Of a stretch of 64,000 bases of DNA, positions 48,915 through 60,349 are shown in pieces (positions within the stretch are counted from its first letter, which is position 1; every line of letters begins with the position of its first letter). The stretch lies in contig JAENRP010000100.1 in the NCBI GenBank assembly GCA_024741835.1, forward strand, positions 17,591 through 81,590, read 5' to 3'. The notes below the pieces were generated by a model. That model was not told where the DNA came from and searched no databases. It saw only the letters and a list, made by a program, of their open reading frames with translations. Source of the stretch: Diplocarpon mali (taxonomy: Eukaryota > Ascomycota > Leotiomycetes > Helotiales > Drepanopezizaceae). A program made the position numbers and the translations under genes.

Positions 48915-50772
48915 TTGCTTAATAGCTTCATATGCGCCAGAGGCTATGTGCTCAAGAACCAGAAGGGAGAAAATTCTCAAAATCAATCAGGATGGCCGGC
49001 CAGAGTCAATATTTCGAGCCTCGAGGAGTCGGATCAGTGTTCTCCAATTTATAATCTTTTAAGGGAGTGCCTCAGCAGCTATCGAACACTCTGCGAACTC
49101 TTGCGAGAGATATCTGAAGACGAATCAGGCCAACATTCTTTCGACCGTAATTTAGCCATAGGTTTCGTTGAAGAGAGGTCTCGATTCAAAGCATGGGCGA
49201 CTAATATTGCAACCCTTTAAAAATATCATCCACGAAGCTCGTTAGGTTTTCGTTTGCGAGAAGCGATAGAGATGTGACATGGAATAATGAAAATCCTGGT
49301 GATTTAGTGGATTCCATAGAGTTCACCGCAAAAATAACGGCATTCGAGCTGGAATACGAGACGTGGAAAGTTGGTGCTGGCGCTCTGAGTGACTCTGAGC
49401 CTGCAATATCGCAGAGTGAGCATGCCGAAAGCTCGACCGAGGACAGACCCTGGACTTCAGAATTTCTTGAACTTCTCTCCTCTATCAAACTGGACAGCTA
49501 CGGTTCAATGGGGATTCATATTCTGACTCGGAATCAGCCAGGCAGAGATGACTATCTAAAGCCCGCAGCGCGGTATAGCCGAGATCCCCACTGGGACATG
49601 AGACATGTCTAGGAAAAGTTTGGATCGGCGTAAAGAAGCAGTGACTGGTTGATTGAGTGACTCGGGCAGTCTATAACAAGACCTCATCAGTATCTCGCAT
49701 ATCGTGACGGACACTACGATAAACTTTCTCGAAACTTGGGGCGGCTGCTGAAAACATAGACGACAACGAGCCGGTGAAGATGCTAACATCAGCGCTGACT
49801 AAAGCTACGACCTGGGTTGACCCAAAGTCTAGATTACAGAAGGACGGTAATGAAGTAGGATCAATCTGCGCGGAAACTTCATATGGCCAGACCGCTGCTA
49901 GTGAGCCATAAGAGCTTCGACTAGCTGTCTCTAGTCCACCGGCGGAGGCAATCGAGGGCGTCTCATTCAGGTTCGGGGAGTCCTTTCAGTGTCCCTACTG
50001 CTATGATAAGCCGATGGTAAATTGAATAAACACTCGGGATTACGTATCTGGTTCAAAATTGATTAGATAAGATTTTGAAAAATAATCAAGCATATATTCA
50101 AAGGAAATATGTCTTCTGGGAATTCCTACCCTGTGTCTGGATCTTCAAAGAATGTAACCTCCGGATGTCGCAAAGTCGCAACGAATGGTTCACCCAAAAA
50201 ATTTAACTCCACAGATGAGAATGGTTCTGTTCGACCTGCAGCAAGATTGGCTCTACCAAGCGCAGTTTTACAAGCCATCTTCTATCCCGTAGCTCCTCGC
50301 TAGCGAGGTTAGACTTTGAGGCGTTACTATTACAAAGTGAGGAGCCAATGGACCGGTTTACCGTTTCTGTATGCTCCATGTGCGATGATTGGGAAGAACA
50401 GATTCTTGATCCGAAACAGAGCGACAAGAGAGCTTTTCTCATTCGCGGCAAGAATGTGGTGCTGTATGGAACAAAGACGCTAATCCGGAGAAACTTGGGG
50501 AGACACATGGAGAAACGGGTTCTCTTTGCTTTGCCCAGAAATGAAACAAATAAGGCAGATAGGGATACCGACATCAAAAGAGCAGGTGAGGTCCACGATG
50601 AAAAATTTGATATGAGCACAGGAATGATGACCGTATGTAGGCAGAGTGAGATACATGTCACAGAGCAGGACTCAAATATTTCTCTATCAATAAAGCTCAA
50701 GTCGCCTAGCAAAGAATTAACCACGACCAAGGAAGTTCACAATCAAAACTCTCCTGCGAGAAGCATGAATTA
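48915..50772 (+). pseudogene. AcuF-type C2H2 zinc-finger protein, broken gene
   Basis: Consecutive + strand pieces match a common fungal family in order: LLRECLSSYRTLCELL then SRFKAWATNIA (49060-49210), DMRHV then KFGSA (49595-49635), a DWLIE-LGQSITRPHQYLAYR block broken by stops (49640-49710), FRFGESFQCPYCYDK (49970-50010), SRNEWFTQ (50170-50195), CSTCSKIG, then DRFTVSVCSMCDDWEEQILD (50348-50410) and GRHMEKRVLFALPRN (50500-50545). The family is predicted to bind nucleic acid, but the role is unknown. At least three in-frame stops and several frameshifts make it non-functional. The open frames on the opposite strand are shadows. Confidence 0.8.
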
Positions 50773-51478
50773 GGACTTTGCTATCGATGTTTGGGCGACG
50801 GGGAGCGAAGTCAATGATGAAAATGTCGCCTTGGGCCAGGCTCCGGAAAATATTGAGCATAGAAAAATCGCTCCAAAATACGAGGAAATGTGGGCTTGCG
50901 TACGTAATGACAGGAACAGTTGCGCCAGATTCGTCAAATTGACAAGAAGCAGCGCGAATGTAAATCTTGCGGCGATATAATCCCCTGCGAAATCGCTCGC
51001 TTTCGTGGGAAAGACGGCGAGCATGACCGATATGCCGAATGCCCTAGCACACTGGATGGGCCGCATCATCCGCCTGAGAATGATAGATACCCTTGGAAAA
51101 ACATATGTTCGAAACCAACGGGAAAAAGTATCGCGGTCGAACTCGTCTCGAGCTGAAATGACTTTCAAGCCCAGAGTCGCAGAAGTGTCTCGATTAGGCG
51201 ATACCACTCTCCGCATCGATTTAGAGGATAGAAATCCTCCTTATGAGATGCAGTTGAATATTTATCAGGATCCTAGCGTTACTGCGATAAATTTCATCGA
51301 GAAAAGTGGACTTCCGAGTTCGTACCAGGAGAAAGCACTAGGTTTCATGCTCCAGTATATTGAAAGTCTCAGAGAGCCTGATCAGGCATTGGCGAAAGGA
51401 AGTATGCGGGGGATCATATGGTTTGATAGCACAAGCATACCATCGAAACTGAAGAGCAGCATTCTTGAACTAGCCTGA
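50773..51478 (+). pseudogene. PFU-like fragment with a Cys-rich segment, broken
   Basis: Two frames follow the C2H2 pseudogene. One (50920-51153) has CKSCGDIIPC and later AEC and KNIC, a possible zinc-binding module, and ends in GKSIAVELVSS. The other continues from 51150 as AEMTFKPRVAEV, then PPYEMQLNIYQDPSVTAINF and IEKSGLPSSYQEKALGFMLQ. The last part resembles the PFU ubiquitin-binding domain of Doa1/PLAA proteins (family: dP..AA..Fi.kn.LP..Yl..v..Fi). A frameshift near 51150 separates the parts. The family call is tentative, and the fragment may belong to the same ancestral gene as its neighbour. Confidence 0.4.
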
Positions 51479-52189
51479 TTGACGAGAAAGGTGAAAAATA
51501 CAAGGCCCAAGCCTATTCAGGAACAACAGATTTTATTAGGAGCGTGTGGTTCCCTGAGAAGCCATAATGAGACCATGCTAAACAAAAAGAATAGCTCAAT
51601 AGACGCTCCGAGGGCAACTGTGAGTGTTGTGTTAAAACCAGAACATTTCTTTTGACATCCAAGGCTCGGCAGGCGCGGAAAGTCCGGGAATGAATATGAG
51701 TAAACGAACGTAGACATAGAACTCACTAGCGAACATCGTGCCCTCCAATTTAGACAAGAGAAAAGCAAGAAGAAGAGCAGCTAGCTGATAAGCCAGAGTT
51801 TTCTTTGGGAGGAGACAAGCCAAACGAAAAAGCCGATTTCGCAAGTGATCATGATATTCTTGATCATGGGGAAGAGGGAGAAGAGGGGCAGGCAGAGCCA
51901 GGTTTGCCTCTGGAGGGGTATGAGCTCACTGAGGAGGAGCTGAGAGGTAACGAGGGCACCTTCTTCATAGTCCTCATAGGGGGAAGATAGCTTATGCCTA
52001 CCATCGGCAATTGAGGCGCACAAGCCTCGAAGATCTCGACACAATGGCCCGCTGACACTCGCCAGAGCTCTCAAAGATAAGCAGAAGGCGAAATAGACGA
52101 AATTAAGTTCAGACGATGCGGAAGTAGAGTTGAAGACAAAAAAGTTAGTCAAATTGCCCTAATGCTTCAATAACTCGAGCAAAGAGAGG
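51479..52189. other. Gene-remnant DNA, not identified
   Basis: Broken frames on both strands. A + strand acidic piece (51805-51990, Glu/Gly/Asp-rich, ending GTFFIVLIGGR) and overlapping minus frames with hydrophobic runs (51517-51768, 51781-52152) are seen. None shows a known domain. It lies between two broken genes and may be the upstream part of the ubiquitin-like-domain pseudogene. Confidence 0.35.
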
Positions 52190-52771
52190 AGCCGTCTCAA
52201 AGCCCCAGCTCAACGCAGCAGAAGACAAGCCACCCGAAAATAAGGAGCCCATACGGTTCAAAAACGCCGTATACCACGAATTCGGTTTCCCATTCCACCT
52301 CTGCGCCACCTGGAAAGGCATGGAAGAGCTGATCAAGCAAGGTTTCCTGCATATTGATGTCATGGTCGCACATCCAACAAGGCCATTATGATACGGTTGG
52401 ACCTAATGGCGAGATTATACTCCCGCAGCTGTGGGAGACGACTTTTGAGCCGAGCCGGGTTGGCTATTAAGACATGTATGTGGCCGATGCCTAAACCGCA
52501 GATAGAAGACACGTCTGGATCCAACGTGAGTCGTGGTAAGCAGCGTAATCTTCCGCCTCCCCCGGGTTCGCATATGGGGGGTCACTCGGCGCCACCAGGC
52601 ACAAGCGCTGCAAGGCTTGGGTCCTTCGTAAGGAGAATGAGAGATCGGCCGGAAGTAGATGGTTGGTATCTGGGGATTGGATGCATGGTAGTTCTAGGGA
52701 GTCGAAGAAGTCGACCAAAGGAATCACAAGATTCTATTTCCAAGAAAGGATGGCCGTTCAGTATCGAGTAA
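52190..52771 (+). pseudogene. Fungal ubiquitin-like domain (ULD) protein, broken gene
   Basis: The + strand reads EPIRFKNAVYHEFGFPFHLC then ATWKGMEELIKQGFLHIDV (52245-52360), shifts frame to GHYDTVGPNGEIILPQLWET (52379-52440), and shifts again to AIKTCMWPMPKPQ (52466-52504), followed by a Pro/Gly-rich tail. This is the order of the fungal ULD family (PF/PH core, GHYD..GP.GEIILP..W, MWPMP). Two frameshifts and one stop inactivate it. The fold is ubiquitin-like; the role is unknown. It sits in a run of decayed genes. Confidence 0.8.
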
Positions 52772-52983
52772 CGGGATGGGAGAAGTAGGAATGGAGAGGA
52801 GCTCTGCCTGGATTCGAAGACTGAAATTACTTATGGGGTTCCTCCAGCAGGTGCCTTTCTTCTCAGATGGAACCTGAAGGGTAACTTGGACGTGATGAGA
52901 AACCAGTCTATCGGTCGTCAAGTTTGTTTGACGCATATTGGAGTCTGGTTCTGGGCATATCTTTAAAGTCCAACCAGGAGATT

Positions 52984-54159
52984 TTATACCTCAATCGCTC
53001 GCAAAAAAGCCGGGCTCTCATTGCCCTCAACCACCGCTGCGAACGGCGTGGCACTCAGATTGGTGCCCCCAGTCTGCTGTTGGAGTTGCCGAACGTAGGA
53101 TTGTGCCACATTGAGCCAGGAAGCTCGTTCTTTCTTGCTTGCACCCAATCCTCGCCAGACCCAGATAATACTTCCGGCATCAAGCAGAAAGACGTCGTTC
53201 GAATCAAAGTCCTCTTGTTGAACTCGTTGGCCGTCCTTCACGAGATTAAAAGTAAGTTCTCCAGATGCATCACTGAGCCGGAATAACTTCTTATTTTGGG
53301 GACTCGGAGTCTTGGAAGGCAGGCCAGGTCGAGGCGCCTTGAGATCGCTTGGTGTGATGTCGTCGCCGCCCAAGAGATTGATAAACACCCTTGATCTGGA
53401 ATCCGTCTGCGAGAGAACCTCCACATCGATATGTTTCGCTAACCTCATATCATGGGCGACCTGGGCTCCTTTCGCTTTCTCCATCGGACTGCACTTCTTG
53501 CCTTGCCACACCCATATCTTGTCCCCTTTATCCAACACAAACACGTCATCCTCGTCGAGACTCCGTGACGCCGGCTCGACTTCAACTACAACAATCCGTC
53601 CAGCATCATTCTTATATATCCGCAGCAGCGATGTGGTCTCCTTGGGCGTCTCCTCTTCCACATGCGTAAACCCGGACCTTACACCTCCAGCCAAAATTTT
53701 CAAGCGCGGAAACAGTTCTAGAAAGTCCTCCGAAGGCTGCTCCTGCGTCTCCCTCCGCTGCGTTGCCACCCCCGTCAGAAACTCATCCAGCTCAACAGTT
53801 TTATAAGCCGCAGTCCCCGCCTCGTCCTGCGAGGTCTTGCTCCCCAGCCAGAAGAAGATCTCATGAACCAGCTTTTCCCGGCCATCACTCTCACCCACTT
53901 TGTATGAGTGCAGCACGATATAGCTATCGCCGTCGAAGAACTGGCCCAACTTATCTCGCGGCCACGCAACTACCTCAAACTCTTCGATGCGCCATATATA
54001 TAGGCCTGCGAGTTGTCCAACGCGACCGTCGTTCCAAGCGGGTTCGGTGGTCGCGGAGTTGTATTTGACGCGGTGGTCGATTTCGGTCCCGATGAGCTCG
54101 ACGTTGCTGTCTTTGATATCGTATTCTCTGAGGTGGGTGAGGCCGTGGTTGGGTGGCAT
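52984..54159 (-). CDS. Gelsolin/severin-type actin-binding protein, three gelsolin repeats
   Basis: Predicted to sever and cap actin filaments in the cytoplasm. One exon, 391 aa, intact, which is a normal length for the fungal three-repeat form. Repeat 1 (about residues 45-150): FFDGDSYIVLHSY and IFFWLGSKTSQDEAGTAAYK. Repeat 2 (about 175-270): DEDDVFVLDKGDKIWVWQGK then CSPMEKAKGAQV. Repeat 3 (about 290-375): KLFRLSDASGELTF, DVFLLDAGSIIWVWRG. The start MPPNHGLTHL is the expected N-terminus of this family and LKEYDIKDSN-type sequence follows at once. It ends in NESPAFLRAIEV. It stands opposite the ULD pseudogene, with 213 bp between their ends. Confidence 0.95.
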   Translation of the reverse strand: MPPNHGLTHLREYDIKDSNVELIGTEIDHRVKYNSATTEPAWNDGRVGQLAGLYIWRIEEFEVVAWPRDKLGQFFDGDSYIVLHSYKVGESDGREKLVHEIFFWLGSKTSQDEAGTAAYKTVELDEFLTGVATQRRETQEQPSEDFLELFPRLKILAGGVRSGFTHVEEETPKETTSLLRIYKNDAGRIVVVEVEPASRSLDEDDVFVLDKGDKIWVWQGKKCSPMEKAKGAQVAHDMRLAKHIDVEVLSQTDSRSRVFINLLGGDDITPSDLKAPRPGLPSKTPSPQNKKLFRLSDASGELTFNLVKDGQRVQQEDFDSNDVFLLDAGSIIWVWRGLGASKKERASWLNVAQSYVRQLQQQTGGTNLSATPFAAVVEGNESPAFLRAIEV

Positions 54160-56235
54160 TTTTTAGGTGTTGGTGGCGAGGCTTTACGAGGTTCACTCGA
54201 AGTTGGAGGAGAGCTCGATGTGACGTTTTGGCGGGGTAATTCAGGTGCTGAATAGCATTCAGACTTAGCGTGCCCAAAGCTGACTCAGCAGCACCTGTAG
54301 TGGTTTTCAACATCAAGAGATTTCTTATATATTCTGTACTTCGTAGCCAAAGAGGATAAATTTATCTTACTTTTTCATTAAGCATCACCGCTGCTGTGCT
54401 CAACAACAAATTGAGGCGATAAAGCATGCTTGGAATTGACAACAGCCTATTACAGCCTGTTAAAACAGATCACAAAATAAGATGCTTTTTTACCTTTTCA
54501 TTCACAAACAAAATCAAGATTCTTTTGGAAACTATGTTTCTATTCAGATGTTAAAATCGGTGATCGAGGATAATGGGAAACAAAGTTGACGAACTAACCC
54601 TCTCAGAGGCATCTAAAAGAGAGTTTTACCTCAGAAGGCTAGGAGAAAAGCTCTTGCTTCATTTCACTCTACCGTCAAGCAAGTAGTTTTCGGCTTCGGC
54701 ATCCTCTGCTGTCAATCCGTTAAGCTTTAAATGTTTAATTCTAGTGCGGCGCCGCAGAGCTTCATTTTTTGGTTTCTCTCACACGTCTGACCTAAATACT
54801 TGTTCATATACCCAGGGAGCACTGATGGTCTGGGGTCTAGAGGCCGGTGTCCTTCAACCTGGACCATTTACACGGATTCAGGCACCTCGAGTTTGTAAGA
54901 ATCAATTATGCCATGTCTTTTCTTCGTTCTTAGCCGCACTATCGGCATGACTGTACAGCTCACGCTCGGTCGAACCTAGATCATAACTCGGAGGTCCTCC
55001 AAGCAGCATTCATCGCGCCAAAAGTATCGGAATAGCGGTGCTAGAAAGCTGTTGTGAACCAGTGGGTGGATATCAATCATTCTGACCTCTGACTGTTCGG
55101 CACCTCCCTGCATTTTGTCCTCTTCTAGCTCTGGTCAATATGCAGCACTTACAAAGAGGCGTAGGCGACATGCAAGCTCGCAGAAAAAGTATGCGGCAAA
55201 GAAGGATTATGTATACTGATACGGAGGTGGACATTGTGCTCGGCAACATCGTGAAGATGAAATACACATTGACACGCTGCCGATTATTTTCCGACGCTAT
55301 TTCCGGCGCATCCCAATCTTTCCCACTCGCACCTTTCATGGTTTCTATTTCTCATCACAAAAGCCAGAAAGCCCACACCTGCCCCAATAAAATGCAAAAA
55401 CGAGCTTAGATAACCCCCCGTCACCTGCGGCAGGAAATCCGAATATCTAAGTCATATCAACAACGCCCTTGGCGCCGTGCTCAAATAAGGACAGAATGTA
55501 CGCATTGGGAGAGTTACCTGCTGCGCGACATGAATTGACATAAGATCTGACCGGTTCTGGGAGCTATTTGACGAGCCGCTGGATATATAGCACGTAGCGG
55601 GGATTTCTGGATCATATCAAAGAATTCGGCCGATTGAGAGGAGTGAGAGGAGTGAGCAGTCAAATTTCAAAACTTGAGGAGATTAGAAACAGGTACAACC
55701 TCAAGTATAGGAAGGGAGGGCTGGAGTGGTATAAGTAGGGAAAGAAGGGCAGCTATATTAGGTTTGTTTATTTACAGGGTCGCTTAAATTCACCACCGCT
55801 CTCTGCAACAGCTTCCCGCTATCCAACCACTAGAGTCGAACCATTCATCGGTGAGAAAAGATATGAAAGATATCTCTGCTTAGAATGACTCAGGTCTCAC
55901 CATTAGTGTAGAGGGGCTTTTCTATCGCATCCTTCATTTTTCAGCTTAATCCCAAATCTCGTATTTACCGTGTCACAGACTCGTATCCAGGCAGGTGATA
56001 CCAGGCTGAACAGTGAATAGTGGTCAAGAATATTGTCCTTCAGTTTTGCTTTATTTTTAAACATCTGGCACTCGATATCCCGCGCCGGGCCCTGGCTGGT
56101 GTGCACGTAACAGAACAGCTGCTGGCGAGACCAACGTCCTTTTACTATATCTTGATCTTTTCCCCCACGCAACCATTGCCTCTGCCAACCGTCAAACTCT
56201 AAGCCCAAGAGTAAATAACAAGCCCACCTAGCAAG
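54160..56235. other. Intergenic, no gene recognised
   Basis: Contains the gelsolin gene promoter side and the upstream region of the secreted protein gene. Short open frames (54744-54950, 55073-55409, 55903-56439 minus) have no domain. A small GAGAGGAGT repeat lies at about 55636-55660. Confidence 0.45.
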
Positions 56236-56825
56236 ATGTACCTCCTGGCTCATGCCTCCGTCCTCCTTCTCCCCTTCGCAACCTGCACAGTCCTCTCGGT
56301 GCCCAGAGACGCGCCCCCCTTCTCCTACCGCAACGTCACCCTCTCCCTCTTCGGCGGCCCAGCATCCTACACCTTCTCCTTCCCCGCCGACGGCGGCAGC
56401 CACTCGCCCTCGGCCCCCAACCCGCTCGCCGTCTCGCAAATCCTCTCGGAGAACTTCAACATCTTCTACAGCTGCAATCTGTACTTCGCCGCTGGCCCCG
56501 GGGATGGGAAGGCCGTGGTGTTGACGAGCAACGCACCAGGGAACGAGGTTGCCGTGGGTCCGCCGAGGGCTTTGGCGGGTATTGCGTGTCAGCCGACGGC
56601 GGGAGGGCGCGGACAGTACTGTTTGCCTGAGTATGGTGAGTTGGCCTTTGGCATGCTGATATCAGGTCTTGGATCTATCTTCGGGCCACTCGGCTAGAGA
56701 GTAAGATGCTGACCGGCATAGCGACCTGCGAGTGGTGCGGCGGCTCGAATGGACTTGGTGGTTGCCGGGTCTTGCAGTGCTGTAGCGGCTATTGCGCCGC
56801 TACTAAATGTCGGCCTACGCATTGA
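56236..56825 (+). CDS. Secreted cysteine-rich small protein, effector-like
   Basis: Two exons, 56236-56635 and 56722-56825, giving 167 aa. The 86-bp intron has donor GTGAGT, a branch-like GCTGACC and acceptor ATAG, and the phases agree. Residues 1 to about 21 form a signal peptide (MYLLAHASVLLLPFATCTVL). The mature part has a Ser/Pro-rich start, three Cys in exon 1 (YSCNLYF, IACQPT, GQYC) and seven in exon 2 (ATCEWC, GGC, QCCSGYC, TKC), ten in all, fitting disulfide bonding. Reading through the intron instead would give a 153-aa protein without the Cys-rich tail. No named family was recognised; the QCCSGYC spacing resembles small Cys-rich folds in general. Low-GC repeats follow it. Confidence 0.72.
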
Positions 56826-58651
56826 GTGTCGTATAGGGGGACTTTTTCTTTTGATAAGTTTAACTTTCGAGTATTACTTTATTATTATTTTTATGAAGAA
56901 GCAGATCTTACCTCTTGTCTTGATTATGCATGGATCCAGCTTGTGATGTTGAATAATTCAGTAGGAGATCCGGGGGTCAACAAGACTAATTAGAAAACCG
57001 CGTAAATCGTGTACCTCTTGTGTTTAGAAGGGAGGGGGTTAAATTGCATCAAAACGTAGCTCAAATAGACTAACTGTTAATGGACTTCAAGAAGAATCTT
57101 TACTTAGAGTATTGATCGGCTACTAATGTTCATTATTTGTAAGTCTTCAGGCTATCCGAGGTTAGAAAGGGGCTTGCTTTGACTTGGCTCTTAATACTTG
57201 GCGGGAGAACAAGAAAAACAAATACTCTTGTCCGCCTAGCTAAAATCAATTATTGTTCCTAATATTACAATAGATCACTTTTAATCAAGAACTTATATGT
57301 GAATATATGGTTTCTATAAAATTTTTAATCATTATATGCGTAAGTACTCCTATTCGGCCTGTGATAATATAAATGATCAAGTCAGGCTCGCAGATAAGCT
57401 GCTTATGTAGTAATAATTTTTGCGTTGAAATATGTTTCCAATTCTTCTTGCATACGTCTTTTGGCTCGTAGGCAATGAATGAGGACTTCTCTACAGTAGC
57501 AATCAAGCAGCAGAGAGCCGGGCCACTGAAAATATATCTGTGAATCCGTTTATCATTGGCCATCCCAATTTACCAACACCGAAATGGTATACCTCTGATC
57601 AAACTCTCCATCAGCTCTTAGAAAGTGCTTCTCCAGCTCTAGCCACGTGAGAGCCGTGTTTTTGAATGAGCCGCACTCCTCTTTAGTCCCGCCGCCCTCC
57701 TCGGCTTTTTCAGACGTGGCTCTGGATCTAGTCATGCGAGTCACAGGGGGAAGCCGAGCTCCCCACAGATCTTGCGGTCTGAGGAATCGGTGATGCCAGT
57801 CTTGACGGGTCCACGCATCCCTCTTAGAAAGTGTCGCAAGATCTCGAAATTTGGGTAAATGAACAGATACTTGCTCAAAATTAGAGTGTACTGTTCAAAA
57901 ATGCGGTTTTTCTCAATTGCCAGTGTTGTTCTAATATCTCGCTAAAAAAGATTGTTAATAAATAGACCCTATCTGGTACGCAGGAAGCAACAAGTGTGCT
58001 CCAGCAATGCCTCGCGAGGAAACGCCACGACTGCTCATGCCTCATAGTGGCTAAGTTTAGTTCTCTAATCATTCATGTAAATGGTATCAGCCGGGGGGGT
58101 GGGGAAATCGATCAGAATTTACATCTTACCTTTCAATCTCCATGTCTTCCCCTCACATGTATAGTGCAACCTCAACTCCTATTATAAGCTCACGGTTCAT
58201 TAACCGTCGAGAGTCGATAACGCTAAAAGCTGTCTCTTTGATAAACCTCCAAATCAGCCACAGACCTTTCTCCGCCTGTCTAGCTCCTCGCGAGCCCCTC
58301 TCTCACTTGATCAAATCACCATAAAACAATCATCAAGGCCGAAGAGCCCGCATCTCAGACCAACAAACGCCGAGCAAGTATGCACTGGTTCAAGTCACCC
58401 CAACCAACCAAAATGACATACAAAGGTATAGCCCACAGATAGTCTGGAAAAACCGATTCAAGGTAACCCATGAATGTTTCCCCCCCTTAAACCTATTCGC
58501 TTAAGAAGCCCCTTGTTCCGGATATTACTACACATCAAGTTTTGAGCATCATGTCACATTACATCACCCACATCCCGCTGCACTTCCATATGCACTGCTC
58601 CACCTGCACTCCCTCAGCGGTATTCTTGCCTCGCCACCGCCGGCCAGTGGT
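56826..58651. other. Mostly non-coding; one unrecognised minus-strand frame
   Basis: AT-rich to about 57500. A minus-strand frame from about 57830 to 57553 (HHRFLRPQDLWGARLPP, then a Glu/Gly stretch, then a YTISVLVNWDGQ end) looks like a gene fragment but has no start or family I can name. No splice structure was found. The 57285-57563 minus frame has no domain. Confidence 0.35.
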
Positions 58652-60349
58652 TCATGATTCCGACTTCGCGTCGTCATCCAGTTCCTGGAACCTGCCTTCA
58701 TGGACCGCCTTCTCGACTGGATTCTGGACGCTCATGACGCCGGTCTTCTTCAGCCTGTTGTATCGCATTAGTCCTATTTTCAAGTTCTCATACCCTCCAG
58801 CTCCAAATCTCCAATTCCCACTCCGCATCTACCATCTGATCCCAAGCAAGAGCAGACGAGAGGGCTACATACCTCTCGAAGAGCACAAAAAGTCTCTCGG
58901 CCTCCCTCTCCTTCTCCTCTTCGGTCATTTGTACCTCCTCCACCCTCTCCTCCATCTCAAGCATCTGCCCGGTAATAGGATTCACCATCCCGGCCAAAGC
59001 GTCGTGGCCGGCACTCGCCGTCGTATGACTTCTATCGCTCCCTGGACTCCACGCCTCCAGTGCATTCTCCGGGAGCGGCACTTTATGCTGGAACAGAAAT
59101 CCCGATGCAAAGCCATACCCGACGTTCTGCACGAATGTTCGGGCGTCTTTATCCGAGAGCTCGAAGAGCAGCGCGGAGATGGATTCGCGCACTTGTGGCG
59201 TGATTGGGTTTTTGGTGAGGCGTAGGAGTGCGGAGGGGAGGGTGTCGGCACGGCCGAGGATCTGCTTGCGGTCTTCGGAGGAGGGAAGGAGCATTGTCTG
59301 CGCGTGCTGCTGCACAGACTCAGGGGCGAGGGGGTAGATCTTTCGCAGAAGGGTGAGGAGGGGGGACACGTTCTGCTCAAGTTCGTCGTCGGCGTAGACT
59401 TTGACACTCTTCTCGAGGATCTCGATCAGGCGGTCCAGATTGACGAGTGGTGTCGATGATGGGAAGAGTGTTGCGACATTGTCTTTGTGTTCTAGATCCA
59501 GATTCATCAGGGCGTTGACCAGGGACCCAATAGGAGGTTCTAGAGGTTTGCTGCTTGATATAGACCGCTTGGCGAGGATAATCAAGATTGGTTGCACCGC
59601 GGGCGAAAAGGCCGCAGTCCGCTGCGGACAGTGGTGTGTGATATTAAACATCAGCTTTGCCGTCTCTATCAATGCCATATCCTCCATCGGGTCCAGCGCG
59701 CCGACTTCCCATTCCTCCGTGGCGTATGGCTTCGCGCGCCTGCTAACACTCTCGCATATGTTCTCCGCCAGGTGGTGCTGATCCACCAGATTCTCCAGAT
59801 CAAGGTTTGTGTTGTAGGTAGTGAGGAAGATGATCCGCGAAACCAGAAAATCGTCGTCCCTGCTGGCGTTCTTCAGCTTGTTGCAGGCCTTCTGCTCGTA
59901 TCCCAGATCCACCAGTATCTGTCTTGTCTCGGGTTTGAGCAGTAGGGCGTTCGCCAGACATCGAAGAGCTTCTCGAGAGGTCGTCCAGGAGGGGCTGTGG
60001 AAGGCGTGCCGAGCTAATGTCTCGATTCCCTAGGACTGTCAGCATCTGCAGAAGTCATAGACTGTGCAACCTGCGTCTTTCGTGAATATCGGATCCGAGT
60101 CTGAAGGGTCGCGCCCATAGACCTTGACCTGTTCAAGCAATAAGTCTCGTTCTGCCAATGTTAGGCGGTTCCTGTAGAGGAGAAGGGCCGGACGTACGGT
60201 GCGGTGTTAGGCTGGCATTCTCCAGGTCCGCTGCCAGCGCTCCCATAAGGCTGGTGACCTCGTCGAGTTTCGCTGCTGTTGTCAGCCAGCTCCCACTCCA
60301 TACCGCAGTACCTACCTGTCCCCTTCAGATCCGCAGGCGGGCTGAACAT
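58652..60349 (-). CDS. ric8: RIC8/synembryn, G-alpha chaperone and exchange factor
   Basis: RIC8 proteins act on monomeric G-alpha subunits in the cytoplasm and at the membrane, as nucleotide exchange factor and folding chaperone; fungal RIC8 is needed for G-protein signalling in growth and development. Five exons: 60349-60316, 60275-60198, 60151-60075, 60029-58873 and 58754-58652, 482 aa, phases consistent. Family signatures: LLLEQVKVYGRDP (exon 3), GIETLARHAF and ALRCLANALLLKPETRQILVDLG (exon 4), FLTTYNTNLDLENLV, GYGFASGFLFQHK, NPITGQ, and the C-terminal LKKTGV, NPVEKAVHEGRF. The armadillo-like helical fold is expected throughout. Intron 1 is only 40 bp. Intron 60030-60074 needs a GC donor (or a weak GT donor adding four codons). 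The first two exons are the least certain. Confidence 0.9.

Noticed and set aside
50203..50730. Minus-strand open frame of 175 codons, and a similar one at 50770-51216
   Set aside because: They are opposite the C2H2 and PFU-like pseudogenes, whose + strand translation matches known families; no domain on the minus strand.
55903..56439. Minus-strand open frame of 178 codons
   Set aside because: It overlaps the 5' part of the secreted protein gene on the opposite strand and is Gly/Glu-rich because of that GC-rich exon.
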